This document shows, piece after piece, positions 50,001 through 62,702 of a stretch of 64,000 nucleotides of DNA; position 1 is the stretch's first letter, and the number at the start of each line of letters is the position of its first letter. Made by a program: the position numbers and the translations under genes. Below the pieces are notes generated by a model. It did no database searches, was not told where the DNA came from, and worked only from the letters and a program-made list of their open reading frames with translations. Source of the stretch: Brasenia schreberi. Lineage: Eukaryota > Streptophyta > Magnoliopsida > Nymphaeales > Cabombaceae. Location: positions 9,608,501 through 9,672,500 of the forward strand of contig JAYKKT010000074.1 of assembly GCA_036023115.1 (NCBI GenBank), given 5' to 3'.

Positions 50001-50942
50001 ATGAAAGTGGTGTTAAATCATGTTGATGTCAAAATATGGGCCAACAAGACTCCAATAAAGTATTACAATGAATATGGATAAGGATGAAAGGAAAAGGAAA
50101 AGTGGAACTAGATCGAGTTACTCGTCTTCAAACTCCATGGGCCTGGAACTGAAAATGGGAAAAGGGATATCCTAAAAGAAAATATCTACACTCGAAAATA
50201 GAGCTCTTAGCCTAGAAAGCCTAAACCAAGTAGTTCTAAACTTCTAGTGATGCAAGGAACCCTGAATACCTAAAGTTCTAGAATACAAACAGCACCTTAT
50301 GCAATTGGAAATTGCAAAGACAAGACAAGAAGCAGCAACATATACCACATTGTGGTTCTTCTTGTTAAAGTGGGATTGAAGCACAGCAGCTACACTCACC
50401 CATGAAAAAAGTGAATGTGCAATAACATGAAATCAGCAATACATGACTAAGCACTATAAAATGTTTAGCATAAATCACGAACATGAAGTAGCAATAAGAA
50501 TTACTTTTGCCTTCCATGATCCACAAGAACTGTTCATGTAAAGCTAGAAGCATGGAACTGGTATACATACTGCAGAACTGAAGCAAAAGCAACGTGCAAC
50601 TTTTCCAAAGCAAGTGGTTGTAAGTGCATCAACAAGCCACCAAACAATTCAGGCGGAAGGTCGAACAGGTTTGTTAAGTCAAGATCACCTGAGTGCAAGG
50701 AATAAACAATGAATAGCATCAAACAAGTTGATCATTCTGTTCAGCCACATATATAAAAGTAGACTAATCAATAGCACACTAGCAGTTGTAACTGCTATAA
50801 GATTTCAAAAAGAAAAAGAAAGAAAATCAAAGCTACCATTCACAATGTTTGATGCAATGGTCCTTGTACAAAGCAACACTAAAGTCTCCCTTTCTCTCAT
50901 TCTTAAAAGATAGTTCACATGGTCAGACTCATCCATAAAGTC
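47010..50942 (-). CDS. RNI-like LRR gene, N-terminal exons
   Basis: Four exons placed: 50942-50837, 50688-50594, 47575-47222 and 47083-47010. The first ATG in the first exon is 50936-50934 and gives MDESDHVNYLLRMRERETL. The exon itself begins nine bases earlier after a good acceptor, so a 5' UTR intron or an upstream coding exon is possible. The second exon encodes NLFDLPPELFGGLLMHL, the family's conserved N-terminal motif. The third encodes a charged linker and ETWKALFNARWHNS, then NSEDWQQIYWENHLQ. A connecting exon between 50594 and 47575 (entering in phase 0, leaving in phase 2) is required and was not identified. With the other blocks the gene spans 38 kb and about 645 codons are placed. 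Confidence 0.75.
48362..48381. repeat. (TG)n microsatellite
   Basis: Short TG tract of about 20 bp in an LRR gene intron. Confidence 0.9.
49140..49495. repeat. GGTTC/GAACC-rich repetitive segment
   Basis: Many copies of GGTTC, GAACC and AACCGG on both strands within 350 bp. Similar composition occurs at 4550-4680 and 62130-62260. This resembles the subterminal repeats of some DNA transposons, but I could not define ends or a target duplication. Confidence 0.4.
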
Positions 50943-51322
50943 CTGCGAAATTAAAGAATATCATTAACTAAAGAAGTACAAGATAAAACTTTGAAGCAAT
51001 CGTATGTATCAGTTCATAGTTCATACATATGGAATGCAGGTCAACCTCGGAACACCCTTCTTTGAAGCAGAAAATTCACTATTAACTGCAAGGTTCTCCA
51101 ACAACAAGAAAAAACCCAACATCATCCTCTACCTAGTCTATAAGGTAGCTAGATTTATGCAGCTAACTATTAATGAGAATAAGCACATTTCATTTATAAA
51201 GCAGCCTCAATTTTAAACCCAAAAAAAGGATAAGGATAAAAGTACCAGTCTTCGACACGATAAATGTAATGGCATCTAGATTCCAAATCCCTAACAGTTG
51301 GTTAACCATTTTGCTACATTGA

Positions 51323-51394
51323 GAAACGTAACACTACAACAACTAAGCCTTTTCCCATACTAGATGGGGTCTGCTATTTGGGAAACGTAACACT
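51323..51394 (-). mobile_element. Extremely truncated RTE LINE tail (46 bp) with 13-bp duplication
   Basis: GAAACGTAACACT occurs at 51323-51335 and 51382-51394. The 46 bp between (51336-51381) match the 3' tail of LINE copy 1 (20548-20600): (CAA)n, then CTAAGCCTTTTC, CATACTAGA and GGGGTC. Only the LINE 3' end was copied. Confidence 0.85.
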
Positions 51395-51635
51395 GACCAG
51401 CTAAATAAGATCGCCAACATTAACCGACAAACCAATCGCCAATACATGGAGGAAACTTGGAGAATTACTCCTCAAGAGAAGATGACCCTCAATCTAATCC
51501 AGAAAGTGGCCAGATTCTTCCAGACTTCCACAATAAGAAACACATGCAGACATAATGTTGAAGGCAGCTCGAGGACCGTATGATAAGACGGTGCAAGAAC
51601 GTCGACGGCCTAACGTACGGGCTCAAACACATAAG

Positions 51636-51792
<157 letters not shown>

Positions 51793-54700
51793 ACAGCAGT
51801 ATGCCCACATTTTGATGATATTGTCGTTCGCATCAAACCAATGCAGCCTTCAAAGGGGACGGGTTAATGCGTTCGAAATGGACGTGGATGAGGAAGGCTT
51901 GGGTTCCTACCGTGGGTCTCCGATTGCAACAGTCGGAGCACGAATAGAAATCGAAACCCAAGCTCGCATTGTTACTGATGGCAGTGGGAATTCACAGCAA
52001 TGGAGACCAAATACAAGAAAATCAAAACCCAACAAATGGTGTCATCTGGGTAAGTGAAACGCAGCGCTCAACATGCCGGAACAACAGACAACCACGGCAA
52101 GTGCCTCAAACAGAAACGGGACCAGAAAGAACGATGTACCTCAAATTAGAAACGGAAACAGAGAAGATGCTACTCAACCCCCAAATCCTAGGAGGCCTCT
52201 TGGTGTGAAGTAGTAGGATCAAAAATCCCTTCTGAATGGTTATTCTCGAATAATGAAACAACAAACACTTAATACTATCGAGATGCGAGGCATCGTTGGT
52301 GACGGAAATTGTAAGATTGATTTTCAAAATAAAATCCGTTTACCACATCAGTCGGTCGTATTGAGTCACCTAAGCTCTTTACACATCTTCAGAACAAAAA
52401 TATAGTCATGAATTTACCTTATGTCGAAATACGTGATAATTAACCCGAAATTACCGTAAGAAGTTTCTCTCATCCCTCCCTCGCTTCTCACATTCACCGC
52501 CAGTTCTAGGCTACCGTCGGAGTTGCCATCTACACCACAATCGGCAGTGTTTTCCTTTCACTTTCGTACGTTTCTCTTATATCACTTTAAATCATCGTAT
52601 TCAATCTATTTTCATCATTTCCAAAAATATTTATTAATTTCGATCTATTTTCAATCTCATTACTTACAAACTTTCATCTATCTAGCAATCAATCGCACGA
52701 AAATAAATCAAAGTTTCCATTCAAGTGTATCTGTCGTTACCATAAGTCGGTCCCGCCCAAGTGTATTTTCATCCTTATACTAATACAAAGGCACTTTATG
52801 TATCACTCTCTTCTAAGAAATACGTGACCTGAGCATATATAATCATATTTTTAAATGCATACAAGGTATGTTACTCTTTATTTTTATTATGTTAATAATT
52901 TTTTTCTTAATATAATAAATAAAGTGATTTTCATTATTGTATAATAGACTCTGCATATACTACACGTGATGATATTGAGATTGATATGACCAATTTGTTG
53001 ATCGGTTGGGTGATGATAAATGTAATGATTCATTTGTTGATGGTAAGGATGATGAACTTGATTATATGTTTGCATTTACTACATATACAATATTTACAGT
53101 TGAGATGATATGGTTGAATAGGTTAAAAGTAAACATAACAGTATTGTCATCATTCTATGATGAAGAACTAAAGGTGTAGAAAAACAAAGTATAATTTGAA
53201 TATGAAAGAAGCAACGAATACAAAACTAAGAAAAAAAATTGGCATTGAAAGTTATTGAACCCGTACAAACAAAGTTAAATACTCATTCTTACTTATAGGA
53301 GAGAGTGAAAATAATGGTTTATAAAAATTGAATATAGTGAATGGTATGCATAATCATCTTCTAGCCTTATATTTGGAAAGACACAATAGATTGAACGATA
53401 TTGAGTATAGTATGATAAAAGAGATAAGCAAAATTAAGTTTAAGCCGAATATATTTTGTCATAATTAAAATGTCTTAAGGATATGAATGTTATTAATGGT
53501 AAAATATGTTTACAATGCGAGAATGAAAATTATAACAAAAAATATGGTAGTTGAACTATTTTATAGTAACTATTGCATTCATTAGATAGTCATCAATATT
53601 GCACTTAATATAGGAAGATACAAGATGTGGACATTGTTAGCAACGTTGTGTTGAAATCCTCTGTCAATTTGGTTGTTACTTATATTTCAAAGGTGAAGGA
53701 GTTTGATGGCACATACAAGATAAATAAGTAGGAATTATTTTTTGTTATATTCGTTTATATTTATTTTAACTAACAAGACAATGCTTGTTTCATTCACATA
53801 TATATAATGTATTTCTTGAATGTTGTAGGATTTATGTCAACAAATAAAAAAAATAGTAAGATATTTGTATTCATTAGTGTATAGAAAGAGGATAATTATG
53901 TGTTAGTGTTAAGGTGTACCATAGAGTTGTATATATCGAACATGTTTCCTTATATAGTTTGTAATGATCATGACCTTGCACTTATAAATGTAATTAAAAT
54001 CATATTCCTATAAGCAACATATTTTCTATACAGATGTCATATTGTCAATGTCATATTGCCAAGAACATTGAGAGATGTGTTATTAAGTTGACGAAAAATA
54101 AAGAAATAGCCATCACATTTGGTCACAGTTAGAAGAAGGTTGTAGACTTAGTAAACAAGAGCACATATATATTATATATATAGTAGCATTGGTCATGATG
54201 AAATTGAAGTAGAAAAAACTATCCCTTGTGCTTTCTTATGCTAATGAATAATGGTTGAGACATATAAAGAGAGGATTATCTTGACATGAGCAAATAAGGT
54301 GATGCATTACAATACTCATATAACTAACTTTGAAGTGATTGCATCAGTAATTTTTTTCAAATATTATATTTTTCATAGTATGTTGGTCAACATGATTGAG
54401 GGTGTGCATGCATGGGAGGTCGCACATTATGAGCATATATATTCTAGAATCTTTATAGAGGAGGGAGTTATGGTGATGTCCCACGTATTGCATGTTGGGA
54501 GGATAGTCAATGTCCTTCTAAGCATTGGACTAAGAAGTGCCCCTAGAGTTAATTTGCTTGACATGGATTGGGTCATAGTCACAACATGGAATGTTGAATT
54601 AGTACAACTCTCTAGGGTTGAGTTGACTATGCTTCTTTCACTATTGACAAATGATGACTAATCACTTATACGATACGTTTGGTATATGTGTTATTATGAA

Positions 54701-54861
54701 TCAACACAATATTTTCAGGTGGCACGTAATGAAACTTTTTATATATTGGTTATCTTGTTTGCATTGACTTGTTGTATTGAATTTGATTATTTACTTTGTT
54801 TGTATTTTTTATAGATATATGGTAGATGAATTCATGATGCCGCCTATATTTTCATGTTGAC

Positions 54862-54866
<5 letters not shown>

Positions 54867-54934
<68 letters not shown>
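54867..54934. repeat. (TA)n microsatellite
   Basis: Uninterrupted TA repeat of about 68 bp. Confidence 0.97.
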
Positions 54935-54937
<3 letters not shown>

Positions 54938-57829
54938 TTGTTGGTTAGGATTTAACGTTCTATGCACATATTGCATATGATCTTGAACTAAAAGGATGAG
55001 ACAATGATAATGTATACAATATGGATGATAATTATAACTTTTGTATTAAGTTGTATTTTTTTCTATGTTTCAGTTGTTACATCATTGATTCTACAAATTT
55101 GCTTATTTGCTTAATTGTATAATGATTTTACTTAAAGTTCTTGGTATGTGATGAAAGGCATATTATGGTAGTTCAATATTTATATTTGTGTATATATAGA
55201 GTGAAACACGAAAGAAAGAAGGAAAAACAAATGTAATTATTCATGTACAATGTATAATATGCATACATTTGCTTAATTATATGTAAAACAAGAAATAAAC
55301 ACATCTATTCTTCATTATGATCGAGCATGTAGTCAGTCATTGTTTTGTATACTCTCTCGCAATGATCGTCAATAAGGTCCATCACACCACACTATAATGA
55401 TAATGGACATAGTATTATATTCGGATCACATGTCTCATCATTAGCAAGACTCCAACAACATAATATAAGAACAAAAATAGAATATGAATAAATACTTGCA
55501 ATAGATAAAGTGTACAATGAAAGATTAATAAAATATTAATACATTACCTAATGTGTTGTTCATGACATTGAAGGGTGACTGCCTCATATAGGATGGAGGT
55601 GTTTATATTGACACACATAATCTATAAATAAAAATAGATGTATTCATGCAACATATCAGTTCATATATGAATTATCGTATTCATGCGGGTATAATGCATG
55701 CACACCAAGATGTTGTAATTGAAGGTAATGTGAGTTATAAGAATATAACTATGTATCTTGACTCCACCTTATATACACATGATTTTGATGGCCTATGTGC
55801 TACAATGTGTCTTAATAATTCAGACGGGATCTGTTAACAATAACTAAATTGATGAGCAGCTCAATATGACATGTACGGATCGACAATATCCAAACATCGA
55901 GTGCATTCGTAAAATATAAACAAGTGATAGGTATTGTTTGTGTATCTATTTCGGCATTAAGGTTGCTAAGTGATATAAGAAAAAAGATACAATAAAAAAT
56001 TGTATATAATAGGATTTCCAATATTTACACCATTATAAATCATCGGCAACCAATTGGAATCCCGATATTTGTGATTAAATTATCAAAAATTTCCAAGGGG
56101 CTCTAAGACATGAAAATAACACCGATGTTGTAGCACCCAATATGAAAAAGGTCCCTATCATCAAACACACATACACACTTATATACACACACATATATAC
56201 ATGGTCATGTTTAGGGGTTGCAATTTTGGATTCGGCCCAAAACACCAATTCAGACCCAAGCAGAAATTTCCGTATCTAGGTAAGGTCTTATGCCCTTTGT
56301 GTCGGATCCGAGTCAGATCACAACAATTGATCATAATCTAAAAACATACATGCATATATATATATTACTTGTATCAATGCATATACTACACATAAATACA
56401 CACATATACATTATATATAGAGAGAACATAACCTATCACGTATACACATCTCCATCATTTGTTCCCATCATTAATGATTGATGGTTAAATCAAAGAAGTA
56501 AAAAATATCAATATACTTTTATACATTATATCTATATATTTTATCACCTCAGATATTCACCTAAAAAATCAAATGGCTGAAACGATCAAGCTGATTTTGC
56601 ATGGATGAGTGCGTGAATTTAGAAATCTTCTTGTGTATTTATGTTTGTTACATAAAGTGATCAGATCCTGCTCGTCACTGAAAATGCTCATTCATGTGCA
56701 CTCGTTATTTTGTGAGGACACGAGTGTAACAAAGTTTTTGTTTGTATTTTGCTAAAAGGCTTTAGAATTATTCTCAAAAGATACAAGTGGATATGAGTGG
56801 ACACATCACAGGAAGACAGAATCTGTTTTTTTTCTTCTGTGTTATATATATATCATTACATATGCTCTACATAGATTGTACATACACACCGTGAATACAG
56901 ATGTATAAGATCTGAATATTATATGCATATATAATGTATATATTAGATAAATTTGTATATGTAATAAATTGACTTGCTGTCAACCCGAACCAACCAGGGT
57001 CCAACCTGGGTCAACCCTGGTTCAAAGAATAATACCCACCAGAATTTGGGTCACATTCAAGTTACTATATTTTTATATTTTAGGGGAAGTAATATTTCTA
57101 CACCTTTTTACTATCGACACACCTCTTTTTCAAAAATACCAAAATTACTTTCAATACCTTTTCTCTCCACTCCAAATCTAATTTCAGCATTTCTTCTCCT
57201 TACTCCATAGACCAACATTCATTTTGTTATCATCATTACCCTCTTTGCATCTAGACAATATATATTCTTATAAATCTCATAAGAAAAAAATAAAAATAAA
57301 CTAGAAAATAAAATCAAACAATCACGAAAAAAGAAGAGGAAGAAGAATAAAAAACATGAATATATTTTTACAAATATGGCCCGAAACCATGAAAAGACCC
57401 ACTATGTCTCTTACCAACAATAGCTACAGCACATGCACGTCTACATTGCTTTTTAGCCAGGATTGGAGATGAAAATAAAATAATACATTAAATAAATAGC
57501 AAAATCATGTGAAATCAACAACCCACCTCTAAAAATCATCGAAACCGTTTTCCAATCCGTCTCATTCTTTCCTTTTCTCCTCTTCTTTTTTATCTTTTTC
57601 TTCTCCTCTTGCTTTCCGACCGAGTTTGAAGCATTAGTAGATGATCAATAGTGAGGTATCGTGCATTGGTCGATGGAGAATGGTATGGGATGATTGACGA
57701 TAAAGTGAAAACGTGTAGAGAGAAAGTTCAGATTGTCGAAGAGTATTGTGGGGGAGTAAAAAAAGAACGTGTGGATGGTAAAGAAGGTGTGTACATATTA
57801 ATTTTATATTCTACTTATATAAACTCAAA

Positions 57830-57935
57830 GCATTAGCTAGGCTGCCACACCATTCGGCTCACAAGATTTAGGTCGCGAATTTGATCCCCCGTAATTGCGT
57901 CTCTGGCTTCAGCCTTTTCCCCTTTGCGAAAAAAA
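57830..57935 (+). repeat. tRNA-derived SINE-like repeat
   Basis: TTAGCTAGGCTGCCACACC (box A region) is followed by GCGAATTTGATCCCC (box B-like) about 35 nt later, then a pyrimidine-rich tail. Confidence 0.4.
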
Positions 57936-58627
57936 ATGTGGAAGTCCCTCTAAACTCATTTATCCTGTTTGTAAGAATTGATCACATTTATGATTCATTG
58001 TTTTAGCCTTTTAATTTTGTAAGCACATAACTTTGATCCTCAAAACTCTAGAATGATTTTTCTTATGTTTATCATTTAAATTTTAAATATAAAGTAATAA
58101 AGGTCATCTTTAATATTTTGACAAGGTTGCACGAAAATGTCCCGCAAGACAGGTTTCTCATTTTGAAAGGATACTGAAAAGGAGACTCATGGCAAAAACA
58201 TTGTCGACTTATTTCAACTTCACATTAAATGTTAATATAATGTATTCTCATGTGCTTATGTGCCTCATTCGAATCCGAACTGCAACTTTTATTTATCATT
58301 CTTTTCTAATAATACATGTTTATACTTATGGTGTTTCTTTGTATATATATTATATACATACATACATATACATATATTATATACATATTTACATAAACAC
58401 AATGCTTAAATGAAAAAACAAGACCCCTCATCTTTGATAGTTCATTCATTACATTTCGGTATCATAAATATAATTTACAAATTCAAAGTTAAAAAATTGT
58501 ACTAAAGATAATGTTATTTGACTCATGCCCAACAAAGAATGATCGAATACGAGTGAAACAAAATAAAATCACTCTACTTATATGTATTTGTATGATCAAT
58601 CTATTTTTCTTTATTTACACATATATA

Positions 58628-58728
<101 letters not shown>

Positions 58729-60479
58729 ATAGTTATGCGTACCTTTTATACAGTGTGGTTCTTATGTGTTCTAATTTTTCAAATTTTATCATTTTCCATG
58801 TTCCGGTTCGGATTGCTTCAAAGTTTAACAAGGGCATTACCCTTAGCACACCCCTTCTTATTAAATATACATCCTTTTAAAATTATCCAATTTAATTTTT
58901 CTCTCTTCTTCTCAAGAAAAAGATGTGCATCTTGTGCGGCAACCTTCAGGCTTCATTTTAATATAACCCACTTTAAGCACATTTCATCATCGATTGTAAT
59001 AAAAATACACTCACGGGTCACGACACATTGCTCCTCAAAGAGTGGTACGTTGACAGCATGTTTGTCCTAAGTAAAACATGCTTTAGGCACGTTTCATCGC
59101 CAGTTTGTCCCTTTGTAAAAAAATATTTTCGTAATTGACGATTAGATTCCATTTTCTATTATTTTTTGTGAGATTTATGTTTAAATTAAGATATAAATAG
59201 AGAATAAAAGAGAAAAAAGTCCAAAAGAGATTGAGAGAGGTCCATGTTCAAGATCAAAAACATGATTAATCAAAGTTTAAAAAGAATGAGTTGAAGAGAG
59301 TAAGATTCAGAGAAAAATCAAACATTGAGAAAGATAACAAGATTAAAAGAGATTGTCGAAAAAAAGAAGATTGAAAAAGGTTGTTAGTAAGAAAGGAGAG
59401 CCGATACATATTATTGAGAGGAGAAAAAAAGGTGAGAAAGAAAGAAGAGGAGAAACTAATGAGAGGAAAGAAAGAAGAGAGAATTTGCAGCAAGGATAAT
59501 TTTTGAGTTTTCTGAAAAAAGTTACATGTAAAAATGAATGTATGAATAGCAATTATGTTTAACAAATGATGGAGGCCAAGCCTGATCTTAGATGTCAAAT
59601 CCACAAACTTCCGAAAATAGAAGTAAAATAAAAAATTTGACAAAATGACCTATAAAAGAAGAAAAGTGGATCAATCCAAATTCCAAGTCAGACTTGACTA
59701 GGATCCGGCTCCCGTATGATCTGTTCTCCATGCACTGGTTCTTAATCAGGCTAATTTCCAAGCCGTCACGTCTGACCAATGCTTTCCCACACTATTATAG
59801 GAGAAGGGCTTGCCCCTCAAGAATCTCTATTACTATTTTTCCTAGTCTTGCCAAACACCACTTTTTTCTTTCCCATGAAAATGCTAATCTTTTTACTTAC
59901 TTTGGAAACTTAAACAAACATAACAAGAGAAGCCACAACCTTCAAGCAATATCTTTTATCTTTCTAAAGTATGATTATCTTATATAAACAGTGCACCGAG
60001 AGTGTTAGCTCTAGCGCCATCGCTGCTGACGAAGAGTTCGACTCGGTGCACACCATTGATTTTTGCTTTTCGTATCAGTTTGGTTGGACATTCAACACAG
60101 ACTTTTCATATCGTGTTTGTGCCATGCTTTGGCAGCCCAACGTTGTTGTTTTTCTCCAAAAAAAAAAGGATGAAGCACACCAAATAAGTTTTAAATGTTG
60201 CATTAAGTTAGATATATACACGTAAAAGCTACATACAACATGTGACATGTCATTATAATTTATAGGTCATGCTATATAGACATATCACATCATATATTAC
60301 AATATTACCTAAACATGTTTAAAGTGGTTTAGACATAAATACTTTTAAGCTTCTATAAAAACCACTCCTAGAAAGGAAAGAGAGTAACCAATATCAACCA
60401 AAAGACCTTAAAGACAAAACCTAAAGGAAGGGATTAGGATAAATTAAGCTCAAATAATTAAGTTAAGTAGCTAGATAAT

Positions 60480-60690
60480 GATAGCTCAGTTCGGGTCCAG
60501 CCATCGGGTTCGGTTGGGAATGGGTCATCGGTCTGAAAGTGCCATCACTCGTAGTTACGTTAATGGTCAACTTTCCTGAAGGGTGCATTAACCTCACGGG
60601 GTTGGTTCATGGTCAGGAGTTCAATACCCTGAGTGGTGCCAAAGGTACAAGCCAATTGTAATGTCCAAATCTTTAGGCAAAAAAAAAAAT
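60480..60690 (+). repeat. tRNA-derived SINE-like repeat
   Basis: GATAGCTCAGTTCGG and GGGGTTGGTTCATGG precede CAGGAGTTCAATACCC (box B-like), ending in an A-rich tract near 60680. Confidence 0.4.
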
Positions 60691-60957
60691 CAGAGAATCG
60701 AGAATTTTTCTCATTCTATTGTTCACGCTGATTTTACTCTTTGTTCTAGCATTATTTATTTTATTTTATTATAAGGAGAGGCCCAAGCATAAAACACACA
60801 TATGCATGTAGAAATAAAACTGATTAATTATGAATCAGCATCAAAGAATCCTATCATTAAGTTGAACTACAATCATATGTCTTAAATAAATGCATATCAA
60901 AGGCCGTAGTTCAACTTTAAGGTTTATGAGAAGTCAATGTCTTTCTTTTCTATTTTT

Positions 60958-61070
60958 AGGTTTACAAGAGAGGGCTTAAATGTAATACATACCCACACAT
61001 GCACCAATTGAGAGTCGAACTCCCCACTAATAGCAATGCCGTTGAGCTAATGCCCTCGGTAAGGCCTTGG
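60958..61070 (-). repeat. tRNA-derived SINE, family 1 copy
   Basis: The minus strand shows TTAGCTCAACGG (box A) and GGGGAGTTCGACTCTC (box B), then a tail CCCTCTCTTGTAAACC. It shares core and tail with 11119-11237. Confidence 0.6.
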
Positions 61071-61144
61071 GTTACTGCAGACCTACCTAAGAGGTGAAGA
61101 TTTAATTGGTTTAAGGAAAAAAAAGAAGGTTCCCATTGACAAAT

Positions 61145-61230
61145 AATGATAGCTCACCAGGTAAGGGGTTGGCTTCACAAGTTAAACGTCATGAGTTCGA
61201 TGCACAGGGATTCGGCCTCTCCCAGTAAAA
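61145..61230 (+). repeat. tRNA-derived SINE-like repeat
   Basis: GATAGCTCACCAGGTAAGG (box A region) and CATGAGTTCGATGCAC (box B-like) are spaced about 25 nt apart, followed by an A-rich tract (AAAAGAAAAAAAA) at about 61228. Confidence 0.5.
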
Positions 61231-61779
61231 GAAAAAAAAATCCCGTGGCTATCAGGTTCATGGGTTCCACGTGAACACGAATGTGCACGAACACGAACAC
61301 GATCTGAATCACAGAATCGCCTACGCGGAAGAGCTGTAGGTTTAATTGGTACGTTGGATCCGAAAAGGGAAAAGGTATAAAGTGTAAGAGGATGATAAGC
61401 TTAACCACCAGGCCGATGAGCTCCCAACTGTCGACGGTATCTGACCCACGAGGCGGCCGTGAATTGAATAAAGAAGGCGCCGGCGGAGACCCGAAAAGGA
61501 AATATGAGATTTCTTTTCTCTCTCGCTTTCTTTGTCACTATCTGCCCACTTTTTATTCAACAAGTTCAAAAACAGACACCAATACTTTGAAATTTGCGAT
61601 TTAATCACCAATATTTTCCCAAAACTAGAAGCAACTTTTTTTTAATCAAGCTGTTTGTTATAGATATCATGAACTATGATATAGGCAATATATATGTAGA
61701 TTGATAAGCAACCTTATATATAATAAAACTACATATCATCTAAAATCAATATGCATGTGTATAGTTTAAACCAATATTA

Positions 61780-61885
61780 TAGGTTGGTGATTACTGGTTA
61801 GGTAGAGACCACTAGGAGTACGTTGGTGTTGGGTATCAAACTCGTGATCTTCAACTCGAAGCATAGGTGGTTTCATTGGATTAAA
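61780..61885 (-). repeat. tRNA-derived SINE-like repeat
   Basis: The minus strand reads CACGAGTTTGATACCCAAC (box B-like). The box A part is weak. The plus strand starts with a run resembling the 3' half of neighbouring copies. Confidence 0.35.
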
Positions 61886-62264
61886 TGCTAACTTTTATTT
61901 TCTCTTATATAGCACAAAGAACCGAAATAGAATCATTGCATTGCAGTTCTAAATGTTTTAATAATATGCTAATATGTAATAGTTGTTACAAAGCTTGTTG
62001 TTTATGCCGTATTTACATTATAATTATGCATATAATCCTAAATTTAATGCTTATGTGGAAGATAAAATTGGAGGAAGGTTTGTAAAAGTGTTGATTGCTA
62101 TGATATGAAAAATAAATCTCTCTCTCTTAAACAGGTTGGTTCGGTTATCATGTTTCAGTTTCAATCTTTGAACCGTGAAAAAGTACCACGAATTTTTCCC
62201 TTGCCGAACCAGATCAAACCAAACTGTACAACTAATGAAATCAAAACCAAACAATTTCATCGGC

Positions 62265-62360
62265 ACCTTGAAAATCCTACCCCCAAGGTATTGAACTCAT
62301 TGCCTTCAACTCGTGAGTCGAACCTGTGGCCAAGTGATTTATTGTTCGTCGTGCATCTCT
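62265..62360 (-). repeat. tRNA-derived SINE-like repeat
   Basis: The minus strand reads ATCACTTGGCCACAGG, then AATGAGTTCAATACC (box B-like) with spacing near 25 nt. Confidence 0.4.
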
Positions 62361-62500
62361 AGATCTGGTTTAGGAAATCTGAAAAAGTAACCATGTTTAC
62401 GAATTCCTCATGAGATTACTGAACTAGTTATGGGTTCATTTAGAAATTTCATTTCCTCCCCAAAATTAATTTAAAATTTTCCCGAAGGTGCATGTGCTGT

Positions 62501-62510
62501 TCTATAAAAT
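62501..62510 (+). promoter_or_regulatory. Putative TATA box of the TENA/TH2 gene
   Basis: TCTATAAAAT lies about 200 bp before the ATG at 62703, with a pyrimidine-rich leader in between. Confidence 0.45.
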
Positions 62511-62581
62511 CCAACATCTGCCTTGACCCTTTGAATTCCGTCCCTCCCTTCCTCATTCAGTCACTCTCCGATCGCCGTCTT

Positions 62582-62689
62582 ATGCCTCCTCACAAGCCAG
62601 GGGATTCACCGGAATCCGTCAACGGCGAGGCATCCAGCATTACAGAGAGTTCCCGGAAGCAGCGCGGATTTCCGGCCCTCCATCGGTGA
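62582..62689 (+). other. Upstream ORF (35 codons) before TENA/TH2 start
   Basis: ATG at 62582 opens a frame beginning MPPHKPGDSPESVNGE that stops at 62689, 13 nt before the main ATG and in a different frame. It could reduce translation of the main ORF, or it may reflect a frame change in an older leader. Confidence 0.5.
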
Positions 62690-62702
62690 AGGCTTCCTCC
62701 CA

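Noticed and set aside
54299..54661. 120-codon ORF in AT-rich region
   Set aside because: No recognisable domain or exon context; a chance ORF or remnant cannot be told apart, so not listed as a gene.
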